DNA of 40,471 bases from Kiritimatiellales bacterium. Lineage in GTDB: Bacteria > Patescibacteriota > Gracilibacteria > Peribacterales > Peribacteraceae. How positions within the stretch are numbered: the stretch's first letter is position 1; each line of letters begins with the position of its first letter. The position numbers were made by a program, and so were the translations under genes. Under the pieces are notes generated by a model. It ran no database searches, had not been told where the DNA came from, and saw only the letters and a program-made list of their open reading frames with translations. Of the stretch, positions 1 to 8,384 are shown piece after piece. The stretch is taken from assembly GCA_021734665.1 (NCBI GenBank), contig JAIPIN010000004.1, forward strand, positions 1 through 40,471, read 5' to 3'.

Positions 1-36
1 GCAGTTGTGAACGCTGTGCAAGCGTAATATATGACA

Positions 37-79
37 TACGGTATGGGGGAGATGGTAGAACGTCATCCCTCATACCGTA
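37..79. repeat. strong hairpin
   Basis: TACGGTATGGGGGA...TCCCTCATACCGTA, 14-bp stem with one GU, 15-nt loop. Confidence 0.8.
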
Positions 80-119
80 CTTGATCATAAGTTGTGTGTC
101 AGAGGTGAATAATTATGCA

Positions 120-256
120 TTTCATTTTTCAGTTCAGGAAAAAATTATTAACATATTTGCGCAAATATGTTAATAACATGAGGGATAGTATCTATAAATT
201 AGGAACATAGTTGCGCAACTATATCCCTGATAATATCTTGAACTGAACAATGAAAT
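120..256. repeat. nested inverted-repeat structure with perfect 32-bp palindrome
   Basis: Outer arms 120-139/237-256 (about 18 of 20 match); 145-176 TTATTAACATATTTGCGCAAATATGTTAATAA perfect; 207-222 ATAGTTGCGCAACTAT perfect; 181-187/222-228 AGGGATA/TATCCCT. Confidence 0.85.
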
Positions 257-605
257 ACCTACTTTCCTACCTCATAAACACACCTCACTATCGATCACGG
301 TTGATTGAGTAATAATTTACAATCTATACCCCCATTACACCCCAAAAATTACGGTTAACATATTATCCTGAAACATTTATTTGTTCACTTTCTGACCCTT
401 TGGCAAGCGATATTTTACCACTTAGCATTGCGAAAGTTATATTTAGAAAGGTAAGCTTGCCGTCCCTTTCCCCTAAATTTATGAAGGCCTTCCTTCTTGT
501 TGCAATGTTCGGAGTACTTCTTATCAGCTTTTAGCTTTTTAGCTATTAGCTTATTAGCAATACTTATCCCCAAAACTAGAAACTAAAAGCTAGAAGTTTA
601 TGTGC

Positions 606-1010
606 TTATCCAAACATAGATAAATACTTCTCACTAAACTTTGGTTTAATGACAACTTTCTCAGAGACATTTCCTTCTGGAATAACTACTAACTGATCTT
701 CGTGTGTATCGGGGCTTTCTTCAATGAGTACTTCAAACTCCCCTGCTTCCATCGGTGACTCAAGTACTGTCTCAATTCCGTTTGCATCAATGTCTTGCCT
801 AACTTGATCTTTAAGTTCTTCTTTTAATTTTGGCTGAGTTTCTAATTGGAAACTTAAAGATGCAAAAGACTCGTTAATTTTCATTTCCCGTTCCAAGTCC
901 TCAGGACCCTTCACACTTTCGCGCAAGCGCTCATACGCCTCGGGGCTTCTAAGCTTGGAGCGAATTTTCTCCTTTTCATTAGACGGTAATTTATCTAACC
1001 AATTTGACAT
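606..1010 (-). CDS. hypothetical protein, 134 aa, charged
   Basis: Complete ORF; no family recognised. Confidence 0.7.
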   Translation of the reverse strand: MSNWLDKLPSNEKEKIRSKLRSPEAYERLRESVKGPEDLEREMKINESFASLSFQLETQPKLKEELKDQVRQDIDANGIETVLESPMEAGEFEVLIEESPDTHEDQLVVIPEGNVSEKVVIKPKFSEKYLSMFG

Positions 1011-1060
1011 GAATCTAGATAGTAGCTGGTAGCTTGTAGCATCTTATCACAGCCTAGAAA

Positions 1061-4000
1061 CTAACTGCATCCCGACGTCCCTCCACAATCTAGGCAAACT
1101 TCACAAGACCCATTTGCTTTAACCCTAAGAGAGCCACAGTTCCCACACATAGAACCTGTAAATCCTTGTTGGCGTGCCATAGTCAGCTTTGTTTCTACAA
1201 TGCCAACTTCTTCCGAAGCCTCTGCTAGTTCTCCGCGCGTCTTCTCTTCTACTGCTGCTTCAAAATCTATAGTCGGAGCTACAGCCTGAGATCCTTCGTC
1301 TACAATTGGAAGTCTCATCGCAAATGCATCTTTACTCTTTGTACCCTCGCTATACGCAACAGCTACCAAGTCTTTATTGTGGAATTGCTCTGCTACTTCA
1401 CGAGGCAAGAACTTGAGCGCAAGCCACCTACCAAGATAATCCATCAAGCTTTTTACCATTGGAATTTCTTTGTTAATAGTCATGCCCATTGGCTCAAAGC
1501 GCGTACGAACAAGCTTTTGACATAAAACATCAAGAGGAACTCCATACTGAAGGTTCATAGACAAACTAAGAGCCAGAGTATCCATAACACCAGATAGAGT
1601 TGATCCTTCTTTGCTCATTTTTATAAAGATCTCACCAGGTGTTCCATCTTCGTATAGCCCTACGTGCAAGTATCCTTCGTGCCCTGCCACAGAATATTTA
1701 TGAGTAATCGACATACGCTCATCAGGAAGCTTACGACGGCGAGCTACTTCCTTGATGACAATCCTCTCCACAACTTCCTTTGATTCTTTTTCTTCCTTTG
1801 ATTCTTTCTTAGAATCCGTTGATAGCGGCTGGCTCAATTTACATCCGTCCCTGTAAAGCGCATTCGATTTGAGTCCAAGCTTCCAACTAAGGAAATATGC
1901 CTGCTTAATATCTTCTATAGTTGCTTCGTTTGGCAGATTGATTGTCTTGGAGATAGAACCTGTGATAAATGGCTGTACAGCTGCCATCATGCGAATATGA
2001 CCCTCTGCAGCTATGTAGCGCTTGCCATATTTGCCACACTTGCTTGCACAATCAAATACCGCAAGATGCTCATCTTTAACATGTGGAGCACCTTCCAACA
2101 TCATATGGCCACAGATGAATGTATTGGCCTCAGCTATTTCATCTTTGGAGAATCCAAGTTCCTCAAGCAAATTGAAACTAGGATCATCTAACTGCTCTGG
2201 TGTAAAACCAAGACGCTCTAAAGCTGAATCCCCCAATGTGAATCTATTAAATGCGAATGATAGTTCGAATACACTAGGAAGATTCTTTTCTACACTTGCT
2301 ATATCTTCATCTGTAAAACCTTTTTCTCTTAGTGAATTACGATTGATATGTGGAGCTCCCTCTAGTGATAAACTTCCAGAAACATAACGCATGATGTCAT
2401 CCATCTCTTGTTGGCTAAATCCAAGCTTTTTAAGCGCTGGTGCAACAGACTGATTAGCAATCTTCATAGATCCACCACCAGCAAGTTTCTTAAATTTTAC
2501 GAGTGCAAAATCTGGTTCAACTCCTGTGGTATCACAATCCATAAGCAAGCCAATGGTTCCAGTAGGTGCGATCACACTAACTTGTGCATTGCGGAAGCCA
2601 TACTTTTCTCCTTGAGCAAGCGCTCTATCCCAACATTCTTTGGCCGACTCCAAAAGCTCTGCAGGACATATTTTCTGATCTATTCCAACAGGAAGCACAT
2701 TAAGATCTTCGTATTCCGCAGCTGGCGCATTGTAAGCAGCACGCCTGTGGTTACGAATTACACGCAACATATCTTCACGATTATGTTCGAATCTCTGGAA
2801 AGGGCCCAAGTGTTTAGACATTTCTGCAGACGTTGCATAAGACTCGCCAGTAAGAATTGCTGTAATAGCTGCACAAAGCGTACGACCGTTATCTGAATCA
2901 TATGGAATACCCATACGCATAAGCAGTGCACCAAGATTTGCGTACCCAAGACCTAATGTACGAAACTTATAACTTTGTTCTGCAATTTCTTCACTTGGAA
3001 ACTGCGCCATCAAAACAGAAATCTCTAGAACTACTGTCCAAATTCTCACAGCGTGCTTGAATTTTTCTAACTCGAATGTCCCATGCTCTGCGTCGTAAAA
3101 CTTCATTAGGTTAATAGAAGCCAGATTACATGCAGTGTTATCTAAGAACATATACTCACTACATGGATTACTGGCATTTATACGCCCATCTTTGGGACAT
3201 GTGTGCCAATCGTTGATAGTTGTGTCGTATTGCACGCCAGGATCTGCACACACCCATGCCGCATAGCCAATTTTCTCCCACATATCGCGCGCTTTGAGCG
3301 TCTTGCATGGCTGTGGAGTGCGCCCTTCTTTTGCGGCACGCTTGAGTTCTGTACGCCAATACAAATCCCAATCTCCATCTTTTTCTACTTGTTCAAAGAA
3401 TTCATGAGGAACACGAACAGAATTATTGGAATTTTGACCAGATACAGTTTGATAAGCTTCACTGTTAAAATCAGTGGAATAACCCGCCTTGGCTAAAGCT
3501 GCAACTTTCTTTTCTTCTTTTACCTTCCAATCGATGAACTCCTCGATATCTGGATGATCCAGATTTAGTGTAACCATCTTGGCAGCTCTACGTGTTGTAC
3601 CACCAGATTTGATAGCTCCAGCAGCACGATCTCCAATTTTGAGAAAGCTCATAAGACCTGAACTAACTCCGCCGCCAGAAAGTGCCTCTCCAAATCCACG
3701 AATCTCGGAGAAGTTGGTACCGGTTCCTGATCCATACTTAAACAAACGTGCCTCACGAACCCAAAGATCCATAAGACCACCCGGATTAACCATATCGTCA
3801 CTAACAGACTGGATAAAGCATGCATGAGGCTGTGGATGCGTGTAAGCATCGGTACTCTGCTTCATCTCGCCTGTTTTTGGATCACAATAATAATGCCCCT
3901 GAGCTGGCCCCGTGATGCCATAAGAATAATTTAATCCTGTGTTAAACCACTGCGGACTATTTGGAGCGGACATCTGATGTACAAGCATGTAACTGAGCTC

Positions 4001-4459
4001 ATCTTCGAATGCCTGTGCATCTTGAGCAGTCTCAAAATAGTTAAACTGCTGTCCCCAATGCCTCCAACAACCAGATAAACGACGTACTACCTGCTTAACG
4101 CTGCGTTCTGGTCCAGTAATAATATTCCCCTGCTCATCCTTAAGCACATTCCCCTGCTCATCCACTTGAGGCACCTCCGCTTTACGGAAATATTTGCTAA
4201 CCATAATATCTGTAGCCATCTGGCTCCAATCAGATGGAATTTCTGCACCCTCCATCTCAAACACTACAGATCCATCGGAGTTACTTATACAACTACGACG
4301 CTTTTCGTAAATAACTTCTTCTAATGGATCACTCCCTGGGGTTGTAAATTTCCTTTCGATAGTAAGCCCTTTTCCTTCTGTTTTGGGCATATCGGCAGAC
4401 ACATTTTCTGCTTTAGAACTTGGATTAGGGTGTGATTGTGTGGCGAAAGAGGATGGCAT
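1061..4459 (-). CDS. nrdJ: adenosylcobalamin-dependent (class II) ribonucleoside-diphosphate reductase
   Basis: 1132 aa; NSPQWFNTGL, NPCSEY, APTGTIG and C-terminal CGNCGSLR..CEVCLDCGGTSGCS zinc/redox motifs typical of NrdJ. Confidence 0.95.
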   Translation of the reverse strand: MPSSFATQSHPNPSSKAENVSADMPKTEGKGLTIERKFTTPGSDPLEEVIYEKRRSCISNSDGSVVFEMEGAEIPSDWSQMATDIMVSKYFRKAEVPQVDEQGNVLKDEQGNIITGPERSVKQVVRRLSGCWRHWGQQFNYFETAQDAQAFEDELSYMLVHQMSAPNSPQWFNTGLNYSYGITGPAQGHYYCDPKTGEMKQSTDAYTHPQPHACFIQSVSDDMVNPGGLMDLWVREARLFKYGSGTGTNFSEIRGFGEALSGGGVSSGLMSFLKIGDRAAGAIKSGGTTRRAAKMVTLNLDHPDIEEFIDWKVKEEKKVAALAKAGYSTDFNSEAYQTVSGQNSNNSVRVPHEFFEQVEKDGDWDLYWRTELKRAAKEGRTPQPCKTLKARDMWEKIGYAAWVCADPGVQYDTTINDWHTCPKDGRINASNPCSEYMFLDNTACNLASINLMKFYDAEHGTFELEKFKHAVRIWTVVLEISVLMAQFPSEEIAEQSYKFRTLGLGYANLGALLMRMGIPYDSDNGRTLCAAITAILTGESYATSAEMSKHLGPFQRFEHNREDMLRVIRNHRRAAYNAPAAEYEDLNVLPVGIDQKICPAELLESAKECWDRALAQGEKYGFRNAQVSVIAPTGTIGLLMDCDTTGVEPDFALVKFKKLAGGGSMKIANQSVAPALKKLGFSQQEMDDIMRYVSGSLSLEGAPHINRNSLREKGFTDEDIASVEKNLPSVFELSFAFNRFTLGDSALERLGFTPEQLDDPSFNLLEELGFSKDEIAEANTFICGHMMLEGAPHVKDEHLAVFDCASKCGKYGKRYIAAEGHIRMMAAVQPFITGSISKTINLPNEATIEDIKQAYFLSWKLGLKSNALYRDGCKLSQPLSTDSKKESKEEKESKEVVERIVIKEVARRRKLPDERMSITHKYSVAGHEGYLHVGLYEDGTPGEIFIKMSKEGSTLSGVMDTLALSLSMNLQYGVPLDVLCQKLVRTRFEPMGMTINKEIPMVKSLMDYLGRWLALKFLPREVAEQFHNKDLVAVAYSEGTKSKDAFAMRLPIVDEGSQAVAPTIDFEAAVEEKTRGELAEASEEVGIVETKLTMARQQGFTGSMCGNCGSLRVKANGSCEVCLDCGGTSGCS

Positions 4460-4564
4460 AGAAAAGGAAAGAAAACACTACATACTGTGTCTTAGTACAG
4501 TGACATGGCACGATATATAGTTGTTTGCATGAGTGCAATCATATGTCATTGACAGAAGGCTGGT

Positions 4565-4633
4565 GCAGTTAGCAATTAGCTTGTTAGCAAGTTAGCTTGT
4601 TAACTTGTTAGCTAATTGCCAATTGCTAACTGC
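4565..4633. repeat. TTAGC-repeat hairpin between nrdJ and the FMN reductase gene
   Basis: 13-bp perfect arms GCAGTTAGCAATT / AATTGCTAACTGC; interior made of TTAGC/TTGTTAGC words. Confidence 0.85.
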
Positions 4634-4689
4634 TTCTATGTTGTAATATAAACCACATAAACACCCGTGTTACGTGATATAATAAACAC

Positions 4690-5364
4690 ATGAAAATCCT
4701 AGTTTTAATCGCTGGAACAAATGATCCAAGCAACTCGGCAACATTGGCTTCTTCGTTCGCAAGTGGAATAAATGATATTGGCAAAGTACATATAGATATA
4801 AAAAGTCTAAAAGATATGTCATTAGAACACTTCAACTTAGATTGCTATGGAGATAACCATGAACAAGGCGAAGATTTCCGAAAGCTTAAAGATCTGTTCC
4901 AAAATGCAGACGGCATTGTAATTGCTTCTCCTATTTGGAACTTTGGAGTACCAGCACATTTAAAAAACTTCATCGATCGTATGGGCAGCTTTGCATTGGA
5001 CGAGACACGGACTAAAGGAATACTGGGCGGCAAACCGTTTTACTTGATCTTTACGGGAGGAGCTCCGGCCGCAGCATGGACAGGACTAATGAAAAAAACA
5101 ACTAGTTATGTACCAGAAGCAATAAAATATTTTGGAGGCAGCATAATTGGTACCTACTTTGAAGGACGATGCACAATCGCCAAAGGCAAATTTGGACTTG
5201 TGGTTGATAAAAGGCCAGAGAGCCTAGATCACATGCGCAAAGAAGGGTTTAAATACTCTCAAGTAGTTAAAGAATTTTCTGAGTCTGGCAAGTTGCCTGC
5301 AAAGCAAACTGCTATTAAGCACCTATATCACTTGGGGCAGAGTGTGATTAAGAGGATGAAGTAG
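4690..5364 (+). CDS. NAD(P)H-dependent FMN reductase / flavodoxin-like fold protein
   Basis: MKILVLIAGTNDPSNSATLA...GIVIASPIWNFGVPAHLKNFIDRMG motif of the FMN_red/flavodoxin-like family. Confidence 0.85.
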   Translation: MKILVLIAGTNDPSNSATLASSFASGINDIGKVHIDIKSLKDMSLEHFNLDCYGDNHEQGEDFRKLKDLFQNADGIVIASPIWNFGVPAHLKNFIDRMGSFALDETRTKGILGGKPFYLIFTGGAPAAAWTGLMKKTTSYVPEAIKYFGGSIIGTYFEGRCTIAKGKFGLVVDKRPESLDHMRKEGFKYSQVVKEFSESGKLPAKQTAIKHLYHLGQSVIKRMK

Positions 5365-6805
5365 AATAATCTGCTGGATTCCAAACATTTTTTCTTGGCA
5401 TCAAAACACAGAAAAGTGTACTAACAATAATAATGAATAATGAAGAACCAACAATCCAAATTGGCTTTTCGATAATATTGCCATAGACAAAAAGCGGTAA
5501 CCCAACAACAAATGCTACAAGCACTCCCCAAAATACACCTCGAGCATCAAGCCTGTTCCAATATAAACTCAATATAGTTGGCACAACTACACAAGCTGCA
5601 ATTGTGTTAAAAATCCACCAAAGATGGAATAAGCCCAGCTGAGGAATATAGTAAACAGCATAAGCAATAGCCAAGCCTACGATTGTAATTCCAAACATTG
5701 CAATTCTTGCTGACTTAATAGCCTCATTGTCTGATGCCAGCTTCTTAATATCAGTAACCCATAATGAACTTGCAGCAGATAACCCAGAATCAAGCGTTGA
5801 ACTAAGGCCAGAAAGCAACATTATCACAAACAAAAATACCGCCCAAAAAGGTAACAATGTAGCAACTGTTTGTACTCCTATCATTGAAACATCAACACCT
5901 TCTGGTAAAACAATATTCATATCTGCATTGGCAGCAATAAATCCAAGAGAAGACAATGCAATTGGAACAATGCCAAAAAGAAATGCGCCAATAATAAATG
6001 ATTTTACTAGATAATTTTTCTTGATGGCAAAAGCCCTTTGCCAATATTGCTGATCTGATATAGCGCCTGCTATCAAACCAATTGAAGTAACTATACCTAG
6101 TGAAAATGCGACACCTGGATCAAAAATATTATCTATTCCTTCAATACCTGAGAAACCGGCAAATATTGCTGAGCTACCACCAGCTGCGATCCAAGTCATA
6201 GGTAAGATAATTAAACCTATAACAAATATCATACTTAACTGCACAAAATCTGTTACAACCGAAGCTTCCAACCCTGAAACAATAGTGTATACCAAAGCAA
6301 TGGCTGCCAATATTGGCATCACAGTTGTAAGAGGAATGCCAGTTAGAAGCGAAACCAAACTACCGCCGGCAAACAACTGTACAGTTACTGCCATAATCTG
6401 ATAAAAGAAATAAGGTACTAAATAAATTTTATGCACCTTATCGCTCTGCAAACGATAATTAATATATTGTGGAAGAGTGTATCCCTCTGGCAATAAATTT
6501 CTAATTCGTGGGGCAAGAAATGCAAAAATTGCTAAAGCTACAATGTTTGGGAATGTGAACCAAAAAATGCCTGCCAATCCTTTTTGATAGGCAAGCTGAA
6601 CAGATACAAAAAGTGCTGGTGCCCATATCCATGAAGCCGCAATACTTGTAGAACCAACAAACCAACCAACTTGACGATTGGCAACCAGAAAACCATCCCT
6701 TGTATGCCACTTTTTCCACCTCGCAAAAATAAAAGTAATTGCGAACATGGCAATACCAAAAATCAGCAAAAACCAATAACCAGCAGATTGTGATATGTAA
6801 CTCAT
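5348..6805 (-). CDS. sodium:solute symporter (SSS) family permease
   Basis: 485 aa, many TM helices; SSTLDSGLSAASSLWVTDI and GLEASVVTDFVQ match the SSS family. Confidence 0.85.
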   Translation of the reverse strand: MSYISQSAGYWFLLIFGIAMFAITFIFARWKKWHTRDGFLVANRQVGWFVGSTSIAASWIWAPALFVSVQLAYQKGLAGIFWFTFPNIVALAIFAFLAPRIRNLLPEGYTLPQYINYRLQSDKVHKIYLVPYFFYQIMAVTVQLFAGGSLVSLLTGIPLTTVMPILAAIALVYTIVSGLEASVVTDFVQLSMIFVIGLIILPMTWIAAGGSSAIFAGFSGIEGIDNIFDPGVAFSLGIVTSIGLIAGAISDQQYWQRAFAIKKNYLVKSFIIGAFLFGIVPIALSSLGFIAANADMNIVLPEGVDVSMIGVQTVATLLPFWAVFLFVIMLLSGLSSTLDSGLSAASSLWVTDIKKLASDNEAIKSARIAMFGITIVGLAIAYAVYYIPQLGLFHLWWIFNTIAACVVVPTILSLYWNRLDARGVFWGVLVAFVVGLPLFVYGNIIEKPIWIVGSSLFIIIVSTLFCVLMPRKNVWNPADYSTSSS

Positions 6806-6838
6806 ATAATTAAGAGGAATACTTCCTCTAATATATTA

Positions 6839-7852
6839 TTATAAATCTTTATTGTCCATTATTCCCACCAACCAAACCTCCTCATCTATCATTCCAGCCT
6901 TTTTAAAGTTAGCCCATGTACTAGCGCCTCCTTCGACCAAGACAGTAGAAATTCCATGATCTAAAAGCTCCCTCCACAAAGCATCCCAATCGAATACATC
7001 GTCTTTTATGGGAAGTTGAATGACTTGTGCGCCTCGCTCTTGCAATTCTTGCATCCGCGCAGGCACGAAGGCCTGCTCTGGGTTAGTTGTTACACTTTCT
7101 AACAAAGTCTCTCCAATAATGACTAATGTTCCTTCTTCTATAATTTGAGCATCATTTGGAATCTTTGATTCAGGATCTAGCACTATTCTTAGGGCTGAAC
7201 TCTGTTCTAATTTTTTATCCTCTAATCTTATAGTTAACTGTGGATCATCAGTAATTACTGTACCTGCACCAACCAAGATTGCATCATGACGAGCTCGCAG
7301 ATATCTGTGTGACCACTCATCCTGTTGAGGCGATGTGATCTTTAATGTAGAGCCATCTGAGTTAGCTATCTCTCCTGAGCGAGTTTGTGCGTGCTTAAGT
7401 GTGATGTAGGGTCTGCCTTTTGTCTGGAGTGAAATAAATCCCCTGTTAAGCCTCTGACAAATCTCTGGGAGCACAGGCCCCACTGTTTCTATTCCAGCCC
7501 TTTCTAAAGCCATAATCCCCTTACCACTAACTTCAGGATTTGGATCTTTCATACCATACACAATTCTCTTAATACCTTTATCGATAATGATGTCTGTGCA
7601 TGGTGGTGTCTTTCCGTGATGACAACATGGTTCGAGATTAACATAGAGAATGTCGTCTGGTTTGATCGGATCATTGAAGCTCTCCAATAGTGCCCTCTCT
7701 GCATGAGGCAATCCAAAACCTTCATGAAAGGCCTCAGCAATTATCTCACCATCACGAACTAATACAGCACCAACCATAGGATTAATGCCAACTTTACCTC
7801 TGCCTTGTTGGGCTAGCTCTAGGCAGCGGTGGATGAAATCTTGATTATTCAC
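6839..7852 (-). CDS. ribD: bifunctional diaminohydroxyphosphoribosylaminopyrimidine deaminase / 5-amino-6-(5-phosphoribosylamino)uracil reductase
   Basis: HAERALL and LEPCCHHGKTPPCTD deaminase motifs; GRPYITLKHAQT...ILVGAGTVITDDPQLT reductase motif. Confidence 0.93.
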   Translation of the reverse strand: MNNQDFIHRCLELAQQGRGKVGINPMVGAVLVRDGEIIAEAFHEGFGLPHAERALLESFNDPIKPDDILYVNLEPCCHHGKTPPCTDIIIDKGIKRIVYGMKDPNPEVSGKGIMALERAGIETVGPVLPEICQRLNRGFISLQTKGRPYITLKHAQTRSGEIANSDGSTLKITSPQQDEWSHRYLRARHDAILVGAGTVITDDPQLTIRLEDKKLEQSSALRIVLDPESKIPNDAQIIEEGTLVIIGETLLESVTTNPEQAFVPARMQELQERGAQVIQLPIKDDVFDWDALWRELLDHGISTVLVEGGASTWANFKKAGMIDEEVWLVGIMDNKDL

Positions 7853-7880
7853 ACATGCAGTATCCCTCGAATTTCACATA

Positions 7881-8282
7881 TCAACCAGAGGTCTCTTGAA
7901 GATATTTCCGCAATACTGAAGCTTTCTGGATACCAGAAGGGGCAACTGTATTTTGTTTGATATCATCGACAATTTTGTGCTTCTTGCGTCTAAGGAAACG
8001 AAGATATCCTCCTTCTCCGTTCTCTATAAATTTAGCAACTCTTGTCACAGTAGTAGTAGAAGCACCTGTATTTGCAGCAACCTGCCTATAACTAAGCCCT
8101 TGTGAAAGTTGCTTTGCAACTTCTAGGCGTTCACTCCATGCCTGAAGCTCGCTTAATGTACCTATATCCCTAAGAAGAGCTGCAACTTCTGCTTCACCTT
8201 TACATGATGCAATAGCACTGCTTAAACCCTTAAACCAAGGGTCAGTGTGCCAAGAGACTTCGGTGAATCGTCGTTTGCCCAT
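7881..8282 (-). CDS. YerC/YecD family TrpR-related DNA-binding protein
   Basis: LLRDIGTLSELQAWSERLEVAKQLSQGLSYRQVAANTGASTTTVTRVAKFI: TrpR/YerC helix-turn-helix. Confidence 0.88.
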   Translation of the reverse strand: MGKRRFTEVSWHTDPWFKGLSSAIASCKGEAEVAALLRDIGTLSELQAWSERLEVAKQLSQGLSYRQVAANTGASTTTVTRVAKFIENGEGGYLRFLRRKKHKIVDDIKQNTVAPSGIQKASVLRKYLQETSG

Positions 8283-8384
8283 ATCATTACAAACGTATCA
8301 CGAGATAGACAGAACAGCAACGTTTTATCACGATGATACACTTACTAGTGCACCCAAGCCCTAGCCCAATCCCAATCCCCAACC

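Noticed and set aside
1997-2896. ORFs antisense to nrdJ (64, 121 and 162 aa)
   Set aside because: Fully overlap a strongly supported nrdJ; no family resemblance; typical spurious antisense frames.
4460-4560. Cobalamin riboswitch upstream of nrdJ
   Set aside because: No B12-box (GCCACTG) or recognisable core; only repeats and a short spacer.
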